The position numbers and the translations under genes were made by a program. From Hyphochytrium catenoides (taxonomy: Eukaryota > Sar > Hyphochytriomycetes > Hyphochytriales > Hyphochytriaceae), in the NCBI GenBank assembly GCA_900088475.1, contig FLMG01003337.1, positions 131,181 to 146,090 of the forward strand: a stretch of DNA of 14,910 bases, read 5' to 3'. Under the pieces are notes generated by a model that was not told where the DNA came from, made no database searches, and was given only the letters and a program-made list of their open reading frames with translations. Position 1 is the stretch's first letter; the number at the start of each line of letters is the position of its first letter. Positions 8,620-14,910 of this stretch are shown here, one piece after another.

Positions 8620-10736
8620 CACCGAATCAGTAGCTGCAGGATTCTCTCCCGCGTTATCAAGTGATGAGAGTCAACGTGACGATCAGAATGGGCCACTAAG
8701 CTGAGGAATGACAAAGGATGGTCTGATGTGTAAAGAGGCAGAGAGCAGGTTCAATTGCGAACCGTCGTCTCCTCTCAAAACCTCCTGAGCATCAACCGGG
8801 TTGTTGCTTTATCTTAGGGTAAGAGTGGCTCCTGGAACTACATCTTTAACCGCCTGCACAGCTTCTTAGGCCTACTAAATGCTAGAGGACGACTACTGTT
8901 TTACCCCATAGTTCTCTGCCAGCGGCGCCGGTGATTGGCTAGTCCGGAGCCTTATGCGTTGGAGCCGTTACTGCTCCTGTTCGCTGATCCTGCCAAACTC
9001 CGGTGATAGAAGCCTTGTTCTTCTCTTGCTCGCGGCGGCTGTTGTCTACTGCTCTGGACTATAATACCAATAGCTATACCAGTACCTGCCATTATTAGGG
9101 AAGGAAGGCACCATGTATACTTACCCTTGTCTAACAGTGGTGGTAGTAATAGTTGGTGCCGATTCCTGGCGGTGCAGCTTGACTGGAAGGACGTTCTGGG
9201 CGTACAAAGTAGGTAGTTGTGCTTTCTTCGTGTTCCTCTTGGCCCCTCATGGTGTTCCGTACCGTTCCTGGCGGCAGGAGAAGGACGTTAATGAGGTAAT
9301 ATCATTCCTGTCAATGAACGCCATACACACCCTCTCAATAATAGGTAGCTTGTTGACGATAATAGGCTGACACCATGGACGTGTTGTCTGTCTCACCACG
9401 TTCCTATGCTACTAGTTCCATCGATGAAGCCACCGAACACGCCGTGCCTTGACTACATTGCCGATCGAACGCTGGGCGGGGAAGTCCTAACAGACACCTA
9501 TCACCCTCTGATAAGGGGTCACGAGGGCAAGTAAATAGTAGACAGTTCTTCTGGTTCTTTTTCTCTTGTCAAGCGCTAGTGGTATGGAGGAAAACAACAG
9601 CAGAGACTGGCGTGCGGGCGTATCCCGTAGGAGTCAAGCGGTCACCAGGAAAGCTCGTCCTGCTGTAGAGCCGTAGACAAGGGTCAAGGAGCGTCCAACA
9701 GATGCGTTATTAGAAAGAACCTGAACCCTAATGAAATAAGTTCCTTGGGCAACTGAACGCAAAGACTACTCTCTGCTGCTTCCGATGGAGCTTGCTTCCC
9801 TGGCCCAACGAACGAGGGGTGTGCTGACCGGCACTGTATGGACTACCTGGAGGAAGCCCTATCCTCTCTCTGTCCATAACCATCCCTCTTTCTAAGAGCC
9901 GCTTTGCTCCTCCATTTGATCAGGGAGTAACGACATGGTACCGGCTGTGACGCAACGAGCTCAGAACCTGTCCACATTGGTGGTGCCCTTGTCCTTCCCC
10001 AACTAACTGTTGATGTCAACATCTACTGCCGTTTGGCAAAGGTATGGGCCGGCCTAGAAGAGCAAAGAAGATAACGGCCTGCGCTCTACCACTACTTTAG
10101 ACGGTGTAGGTAGTCTCTAGCTAGATCTATCACGAATCTCATAAATCCTGATAAACGCCAAGCTGCTATCTTTGTTTCAGCCTTCGATGACGCTGGAGGC
10201 GGCTGGTGTGCGGCTTTTCGCAAGAAGCTTGATGGGCATGTTTAGCTTTAGATTATGAGACATAACCAACTTGGCAAAATCGTTGGTGGGCTTCTTCGTC
10301 TGAAGCTTGTGGCAGATCAGATGTTATCTAGAGAAAGGTGAGGACCACATGTCCTCCACAAAGAAGGATGAGGTCCAACTAGTATATGTGGACCTAGGCT
10401 CACCAAGGGCATATGATCAGCATCACTATTATGACTACTACTACTAGAGACACAAGCAGCTATAAGCAAGCTCGACTAAGCAGCACCAACTGATGAAGAT
10501 AAGAGATAAAGGGAAGGAGAACTTGCTGACATGACATCATGTATGTTCCTGGCGGGCTGCTCATGGTTACTCAATCTTCCAGTATATCATTCCTCTAGGA
10601 GGCGCTACCGTCAGCGGTGAGCGACGGACTCTAAAGAGCATCTTAGGTGGAGGTTTAGAGCTTGTCAAGTGTATCTCGCCCACCATCAACCTGGAAAGTG
10701 CCCATTAGATAATACCTGCGTCACTCTGACTAGACA
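8620..10736. other. Long gene-poor divergent intergenic region
   Basis: About 2.1 kb carries no convincing coding exon on either strand. Stops are frequent and the longest frame (9113-9370, 85 codons) has no domain and a composition unlike the neighbouring genes. Seen here: two imperfect copies of a motif beginning TTCCTGGCGG at about 9163 and 9265, each followed by an AAGGACGTT block; a short related match near 10543; and a set of small inverted repeats at 10337-10404. It could hold distal regulation, a non-coding RNA or a decayed element. Nothing decides between these. Confidence 0.45.
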
Positions 10737-11075
10737 ATGAGGGAGGTCCCCTGGCTCAACCTCCCATATCCTTTATCCTCCATCATCGTTAGGAGCATTG
10801 TGGCCGTGTTGGGGTTCTTGTGCAACAGGAACCAAGCAGCTGCAGAGGTGACAGAAGGAGGTGTGTTTGAGGTTGTTGAGAGCAGAGTTGGAGCTCAAAT
10901 TACACAGTTCCCACAACGTATGGAAAGTAGCTCAAATGAGAGTGGCTGGCTCGAAGTGAACTGTAGGGCAGCGAGAGCGAGCGAGGAAGAAGAAAGAGAG
11001 ATCATTTTGGTTCCCATAACCAGCTCACCCGTTCAGATCTGGCTTGCTTTCCTAGGAATGGTGGTGGAACAGTGA
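10737..11075 (+). CDS. Doubtful 112-codon ORF, no recognised domain
   Basis: This frame starts with a true ATG and ends in TGA just before the pyrimidine tract. The conceptual product has one hydrophobic segment near residues 13-29, a Glu-rich patch near 90-96 and a second hydrophobic segment at the C-terminus. I see no family signature, no splice context and no supporting neighbour. It may be chance or part of a 5' leader upstream of the CBM1 gene. It is listed because it is the longest ATG-initiated frame in this gap. Confidence 0.15.
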   Translation: MREVPWLNLPYPLSSIIVRSIVAVLGFLCNRNQAAAEVTEGGVFEVVESRVGAQITQFPQRMESSSNESGWLEVNCRAARASEEEEREIILVPITSSPVQIWLAFLGMVVEQ

Positions 11076-11084
11076 ATGGAATGC

Positions 11085-11316
11085 TTCACTCTTGTCTATC
11101 TGCTCTCCCTCTCTGTTTCTCTCTTTGCTCGCTCTCGTTCACTCTCTCTCTTTTCTCTGTCCTCTTTCTCTCATCTCCTCACTTTTCCCTCTCTCTCACT
11201 CCCTCTTGGTCCCTTGAGCCTTTCTCTTTCTCCCTCACTACCGTCTCATTTCATCTTTTCTCCTTTGCTTGATCTCTCCCTCCCTATCTCTCTCTCTTCT
11301 CTCTCACTCTCTCTCT

Positions 11317-11357
<41 letters not shown>
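11085..11357. repeat. (CT)n-rich pyrimidine tract
   Basis: This is about 270 bases of strongly pyrimidine sequence on the plus strand. It ends in a nearly uninterrupted CT run from about 11321 to 11355. It lies roughly 520 bases upstream of the CBM1 gene and is pyrimidine on that gene's sense strand. Ser/Leu-rich frames across it are artefacts. Confidence 0.9.
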
Positions 11358-11358
<1 letters not shown>

Positions 11359-11410
11359 CTTTTCCTCTGTTGTGGATGGATTCTATGTATTGACCTTTAT
11401 ATGCTTTCAG

Positions 11411-11587
11411 CCAATCAGATGTCCTTAATGCGACACACCATAGAACCTAGCAGTGCAATCTGACCAATAAGAGCTTAAATATCTTAGTCCATTGACCACC
11501 CTTGGCTGCAGGGGCCAATGTGATTGGCTATATTTGCATCTTCGGGTTGACTAAAGACCATCAATTGACCAATGAAAAGCCACCAAT
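11411..11587 (+). promoter_or_regulatory. Cluster of six CCAAT boxes upstream of the CBM1 gene
   Basis: CCAAT occurs at 11411, 11464, 11515, 11569 and 11583, and the inverted form ATTGG at 11523. The pair at 11515/11523 is a short palindromic arrangement. Six copies in 177 bases is far more than chance predicts. By family knowledge, CCAAT is bound by the Hap2/3/5 (NF-Y, CBC) complex in fungi. The cluster sits 290-465 bases before the ATG at 11876 and most likely serves that gene. Positions 11588-11875 probably contain the core promoter and leader. Confidence 0.6.
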
Positions 11588-11875
11588 CTTTGCTTCTCTT
11601 GCTATCCTTTTCTGCGGCGCTGACCCTGACTTGGTCTTGATTGTGGGTGCCGAATTTCATAATGAAAGATCAATAGCTTTCAAGAAAGAGGAGATAACCT
11701 CGAGTGTCATGCCACAGCTATCTGCCCGTCATTCCTAAAGTTACTTTCCATATCCAAGTCCATACCCGCCTTGACATACCATCTCCAACTGTTAGCGAAG
11801 AGTTAGAGCGAGACATAAATCATCACGCTCTTTCGGTCGCAGGAAAAGTAGAGAGAGCTTCGAACACCAAGAAAA

Positions 11876-12739
11876 ATGACAAGACTTCTGCTTAGCGCCT
11901 TGCCACTGGTGTTGGCGTACGTAAGCCCAGCCCTTGCCGGAGCTCCATCCTGGGGTGTGTGCGGAGGTATTAGTGCTTTTGGAGGTGACCAGAAGTATGT
12001 GGACTGCGACAATCCTGTCCAGCAGTGCAAAAGGTATGATGCCTACTACTGGGGCTGCGCGGACGTGCAGGATAGACTGCAGCCAGCCCCTGGCGTCGCT
12101 GGGCCTTGGGAGCAATGTGGTGGCGGTTCTGTAGATGCCAAGACCAGAGAGTGTATTGGTGGGTACACTTGTACCAGAATCAGCGCCCAGTGGTGGCAAT
12201 GCAGTGCCAATCAATACAATCAGGCTCCTGGAATGCCTCTCCAACAGCCGAATCAGCAGCCGCAGTACCAATATAACCAGCAATTCCAGTTCCACGCACA
12301 ACAGAATGCCCAGCAGCCGGAGATAAGGGGCTCCAACCCATTTGGTTTCAATCCTCAATCTGGTCCAAATCTTTACGAGTCCGTTCAGGCCAATCCCAAC
12401 AAGTTCAATGCCTACCCTGCGGCAGGCCAAAATGGACCCTATCAGATGAACGCTGGTGTCGAAAATGGCCCGTACCACAAGGCCAGTGATCCCTTTGGAT
12501 TCAACACGTTGATGAACGAGCACTTGAACGCCGGATCGTCTGGTGACTCTGGCAGCGGTGGACTTTCGTTTGCAGGCATTGTGATGATTTGTGTTGGTGC
12601 TGTGGTCGGCGTAGCTTTCCTTGTGACCCTAGCGGTAGTGGCGGTTCGCCATCGTCGCCGCAAGGCTAAGAGTGCTCTGAATGACCCCATGTCTCCTGCA
12701 AACGACTCCGACGCCAGATTCCAAAAGCTTGACATCTAA
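11876..12739 (+). CDS. Membrane-anchored protein with two CBM1-like carbohydrate-binding modules
   Basis: This is an intronless gene of 287 residues. The ATG context is good (A-rich, A at -3) and the frame opens directly into a signal peptide (1-21, cleavage after ALA). Module 1 (about 25-62) has Cys 29, 44, 51 and 61 with SWGVCGG and aromatic residues Y54, Y57, Y58 and W59. Module 2 (about 77-110) has Cys 81, 93, 99 and 109 with WEQCGG, GYTC and WWQC, a close match to the fungal CBM1 pattern. CBM1 modules bind crystalline cellulose or chitin through a flat aromatic face. A Gln/Asn/Pro-rich stalk (about 112-220) follows, with a repeated PFGFN motif (155-159 and 206-210) and a repeated NGPY motif. 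Then come a Gly/Ser hinge, one membrane helix (about 232-257) containing GAVVG, and a basic tail (RHRRRKAK) ending at 287. No catalytic domain is present. It is likely a type I surface protein tethering or sensing polysaccharide at the plasma membrane or wall. Ligand and role are inference. Confidence 0.85.
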   Translation: MTRLLLSALPLVLAYVSPALAGAPSWGVCGGISAFGGDQKYVDCDNPVQQCKRYDAYYWGCADVQDRLQPAPGVAGPWEQCGGGSVDAKTRECIGGYTCTRISAQWWQCSANQYNQAPGMPLQQPNQQPQYQYNQQFQFHAQQNAQQPEIRGSNPFGFNPQSGPNLYESVQANPNKFNAYPAAGQNGPYQMNAGVENGPYHKASDPFGFNTLMNEHLNAGSSGDSGSGGLSFAGIVMICVGAVVGVAFLVTLAVVAVRHRRRKAKSALNDPMSPANDSDARFQKLDI

Positions 12740-12935
12740 TAGTCAATATATGTGCATATATACTACTGTCAGGGGAAGGTCGAAAGATGGGCTGAGTGAG
12801 CTCATTCCTTTTACTACATAAATAACAAACCATATATATCTTAGGGCCAGCAGCCTTTAGCATCAACAAACTTACAATTCGTCTGGCATCATACTCTCAC
12901 GACAGCATCATCTGAGGCAAATGAAGAACGAGCTC

Positions 12936-13178
12936 TTAAGATTGAGCACATGGCCTCCGGCAGCCTAAAAGGATCGCTACAGGAGCGACTATTGAAATCG
13001 CCGGTGCAAGGCGTATCCATTTCCACCGTTTGTATGTCAACACATAGAGAGTTTTACAATAGTCGCTGTTGCACCAGCTTCTTCGATCAACCAATCCTTC
13101 ACCCCCATCGCGCAGGGCCAAGAGCGGCTTTTTGTCTGGGTAATCTACATCCAACCCAGGCTTAAGCCGGTTGATCTC
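12936..13178 (-). pseudogene. Coding-like open stretch without a start codon, possible relic or exon
   Basis: The minus strand is open for 80 codons, from a TAA at 13179-13181 to a TAA at 12936-12938. The first half has protein-like composition (for example INRLKPGLDVDYPDKKP, then LLALRDGGEGLVDRR), with charged and hydrophobic residues well mixed. There is no in-frame ATG and no strong splice acceptor at its 5' edge. It may be a fragment of a lost gene, an unannotated exon, or chance. I do not recognise a family. Confidence 0.2.
12984..13075. repeat. Interleaved inverted repeats (a-b-a'-b' order)
   Basis: AGCGACTATTG at 12984-12994 is perfectly complementary to CAATAGTCGCT at 13057-13067 (11 bp). 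GGTGCAA at 13003-13009 is complementary to TTGCACC at 13069-13075 (7 bp). The order of the arms is a, b, a', b', so the two helices are not nested. If transcribed, both could form together only as a pseudoknot. Confidence 0.7.
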
Positions 13179-13415
13179 TTACTAGCAACATAGCTATAGC
13201 GGCGTTATTACAAAAAGAAGTGTTATATAGGTGTCATACACTAAGCATGTAAGACTCTCGGCTAATGTAAGTGGTAAGGTATCTAAAACTGGCTTGGTCC
13301 ACGTCTCAAACAAGTGCCACGTTGAACACTGGGGGCAGCAGGTTACTCTTCTCATGATGCTGTCACCATTTTCCATACTATGCATATTTATGGCCAATTA
13401 AAGAGCGTTTGGGCT

Positions 13416-14270
13416 TCATGCCTTCATTCGTAGCTCGCAGTAGTCCCAGGCAAGTCCTGACTTCCACCAGTCAGAATGATTAGAGAAGGCCACCAACACT
13501 TGAGCATCATCCGTCTCCACCACAACATCTTCTAGAGTTATTAGGGTCCATTCGCTTCCAGGGTAGTTATGGCGTGGCCTGTACCGTAAAGTCAAAAAGT
13601 TCATACGTGGATCCACAGCCTCATCAGGCTGATGGGCTGCTACTGGAGGGCAAAGACGCTTCAATTCGTCTGGAGCAAACTTTTGGGTTGCTCCTCTTCC
13701 TTTCGATGGAGATAGAACCTCCGCAGTCACCGACGTTAGTTCTTCTTCTGGTATGTGAAAGTCGGGTAACAGCTTAACTCTCCAGTGAACTTCATAGCGC
13801 CCCGCAGGAACATGGTGAAATGTGGTTCGCAGGTCCAACCAGCAGACGCTCCGAAGCACGACGCACTTCTCTGACTTCGCAGTAGGATCGAGTTCCACAG
13901 CCAGATAAGAAGAATCATTTAGCCATGTGACCTCTGTCTCTGCGGCTTTCCTGCAAGGTTTGGTGGTGACGAGAAGCCGTAGAAGCTTCATGATTTTTGA
14001 TGTTGCCCATCCAGTGATGTCGTATGGCTCCCCCAAAAGGCCTGTTTCCTCTCGACGCATTAGCTCTTGAGCAATCTCTCTGATAAAGCTGTCATCAGCA
14101 GTGACATCATGCGCCTGCTTATCACATTGGGAGTACGCCCCAATGTCTTGAGGGTTGCAGAGCATCAAGATCCGCGACTGGATAATATCACTTGGTAACT
14201 GACTTAGGACTGAGGTATTGGACGGCACCGCCGCCTTATCTTGATTCATTCCTGCGCCGGTATCACTCAT
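13416..14270 (-). CDS. F-box protein with PP2/Nictaba-like lectin domain
   Basis: This is an intronless gene of 284 residues, with ATG at 14270 and TGA at 13416. An F-box-like segment occupies about residues 22-68 (LSQLPSDIIQSRIL, then a Cys/Gln-rich second helix). By family knowledge, an F-box binds Skp1 and links a substrate to an SCF ubiquitin ligase. The C-terminal part (about 113-284) fits the phloem-protein-2 / Nictaba-like fold. It has VCWLDL at 142-147, a beta strand YEVHWRVKL at 159-167, WTLITLEDVVV at 241-251, and a closing WWKSGL at 268-273 followed by a short beta strand ending RMKA. These match the order of conserved blocks in the plant F-box-Nictaba proteins, some of which bind GlcNAc or Man-rich glycans. 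Whether this fungal copy binds sugar cannot be told from sequence. It converges with the CBM1 gene. A family of such proteins in the genome would be expected but is not visible here. Confidence 0.8.
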   Translation of the reverse strand: MSDTGAGMNQDKAAVPSNTSVLSQLPSDIIQSRILMLCNPQDIGAYSQCDKQAHDVTADDSFIREIAQELMRREETGLLGEPYDITGWATSKIMKLLRLLVTTKPCRKAAETEVTWLNDSSYLAVELDPTAKSEKCVVLRSVCWLDLRTTFHHVPAGRYEVHWRVKLLPDFHIPEEELTSVTAEVLSPSKGRGATQKFAPDELKRLCPPVAAHQPDEAVDPRMNFLTLRYRPRHNYPGSEWTLITLEDVVVETDDAQVLVAFSNHSDWWKSGLAWDYCELRMKA

Positions 14271-14303
14271 AGCTGACTCACTATGTATGACTACGACGGC
14301 CCC

Positions 14304-14522
14304 TTAATTTGAGTGGTGAGCCTTGAAAAACGTTATCTCAGGTAGCCTTGCAATGTCTTTGCTTGCTTGAGCTCTTTGCTTCGTCCGGTTCCTCAGTAGG
14401 CTGGAAGCTGCTGCAGTGATAGGATGGATATCTTCCTGCTGGACGTGCTGCACTGTCGCTGAGGTGCTGTTGGATGCAAACTTAAGTTCTTCAGGTCTGG
14501 GAGGTGTGCTTCGCGTGAACAA
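14304..14522 (-). CDS. Possible 3' exon of an unidentified minus-strand gene
   Basis: A 72-codon frame with mixed, protein-like composition (for example HPITAAASSLLRNRTKQRAQ) ends in TAA 33 bases upstream of the F-box gene start. It has no ATG; the frame is open a few more codons upstream. It could be the terminal exon of a small gene whose first exon lies at about 14550-14700. An ATG-initiated 21-codon stretch there (MRKAAKVVILPLFAKR...) is suggestive, but I could not join the two in frame. It may also be chance, or lie in the promoter of the F-box gene. Confidence 0.2.
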   Translation of the reverse strand: MFTRSTPPRPEELKFASNSTSATVQHVQQEDIHPITAAASSLLRNRTKQRAQASKDIARLPEITFFKAHHSN

Positions 14523-14910
14523 TGCGGTTGTCTTTGTGAAGACGCAGACTCATAACTCATAAGAAATCACTTGGGCGCTTGGCGAACAGAGGAAGAATAA
14601 CCACCTTCGCCGCCTTCCTCATGATCCTCTTTTCTCCATCCTTAGTCGCAGACTCACTCAAACAAACGAAATAATAGTTCATGAAAGAAAGGAGATTTAC
14701 GGTTGCTGTTCGTAGATATATTATTAGGGTGGAAATATTGCCAAGCGGAATTGAGAGGAAGAAATCATCCCGCTTGAGTGTGTTTGCTGATCTTCCTCGT
14801 TCTAGTAGCCCTTTCCTAGTGTTGAGTTAGCCCGTGTTAATATTCTAGCCCACACTGTGTGAGACAGAAGAACAAACAGTACGGTCACCGACAAAGACAA
14901 GGAGGTCAGA
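14523..14910. other. Right-edge region, nothing assignable
   Basis: The last 390 bases contain no open frame with a recognisable signature on either strand. They may hold an upstream exon or promoter of the minus-strand fragment at 14304-14522, or the promoter of the F-box gene. I see no RNA gene or repeat of note. Confidence 0.35.

Larger units (their letters stand above)
12740..13415. other. Intergenic region between convergent genes
   Basis: This lies between the CBM1 gene (plus) and the F-box gene (minus) and should contain both 3' ends. An A/T-rich stretch with ACATAAATAAC at about 12816-12827 is a candidate poly(A) region for the CBM1 gene. It contains the inverted repeat at 12984-13075 and the coding-like relic at 12936-13178. 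A minus-strand frame at about 13194-13385 starts with ATG and has a CPQC motif, but shows no family signature. Confidence 0.4.

Noticed and set aside
8180-8660. Similarity between the acidic exon start (about 8200-8240) and sequence near 8625-8660, as a possible exon duplication flanking the GA tract.
   Set aside because: The shared stretches are short (around 7-8 bases) and the alignment needs several gaps, so it is not convincing by eye.
7812-8714. Long Ser/Leu-rich (minus) and Arg/Glu-rich (plus) open frames.
   Set aside because: They are produced by GA/CT dinucleotide repeats, which have no stops in most frames.
8751-8766. GGTTC-AATTGC-GAACC, reminiscent of a tRNA T-arm.
   Set aside because: Loop size and flanks do not fit a cloverleaf, and no acceptor, D or anticodon arm is found nearby.
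10114-10245. Plus-strand open stretch with AFDDAGGGWCAAFRKK, resembling the start of an RNase H domain of a retrotransposon.
   Set aside because: Only about 43 codons, with no neighbouring reverse transcriptase, integrase or repeat ends. Too short to support a mobile element.
11072-11463. Ser/Leu-rich open frames across the CT tract.
   Set aside because: Simple-repeat artefacts with no domain.
11792-12523. A 243-codon minus-strand frame opposite the CBM1 gene.
   Set aside because: It is the antisense shadow of the plus-strand gene, which has a signal peptide, Cys patterns and a membrane helix.

Overview
This is eukaryotic DNA. The genes are split by GT-AG introns, intergenic spaces are long and rich in simple repeats, there are no operons, and the protein families are fungal in style. 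A 7TM-RGS chimera, tandem CBM1 domains on a membrane anchor, an F-box/PP2-lectin-like protein, and short introns (78-182 nt where well defined) fit a filamentous fungus. My best guess is Mucoromycota, possibly a Mortierella relative. That placement is inference from gene content and was not tested.

Layout. Positions 1-1426 are a pyrimidine-rich flank with a TATA-like box just before gene 1. Gene 1 (1427-4281, +) encodes a seven-helix membrane protein with a C-terminal RGS domain, read across three or four introns. Positions 4282-5364 lie between two convergent genes and hold a poly(A)-like signal. Gene 2 (5365 to about 8191, -) is a highly fragmented gene of at least nine well-phased exons for an alpha-helical, TPR-like protein that I cannot name. 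Its 5' part is interrupted by a long pyrimidine (sense-strand) simple-sequence tract. Positions 8192-11875 are a long divergent intergenic space: two purine tracts, about 2 kb with no convincing gene, another pyrimidine tract, and a dense cluster of six CCAAT boxes. Gene 3 (11876-12739, +) is intronless and encodes a secreted-then-anchored protein with two CBM1 modules, a Gln/Asn-rich stalk, one membrane helix and a basic tail. Positions 12740-13415 separate convergent genes and hold an unusual interleaved inverted repeat and a coding-like relic. Gene 4 (13416-14270, -) is an intronless F-box protein with a PP2/Nictaba-like domain. A possible exon of another minus-strand gene ends 33 bases upstream of its start.

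The genes do not form a pathway in any demonstrable way. A loose theme is the cell surface and signalling: gene 1 would sense a ligand and act on a G-alpha subunit, gene 3 would hold polysaccharide at the membrane, and gene 4 would recruit a target, perhaps a glycan-bearing one, to an SCF ubiquitin ligase. No mobile element, CRISPR array, rRNA or tRNA was recognised.
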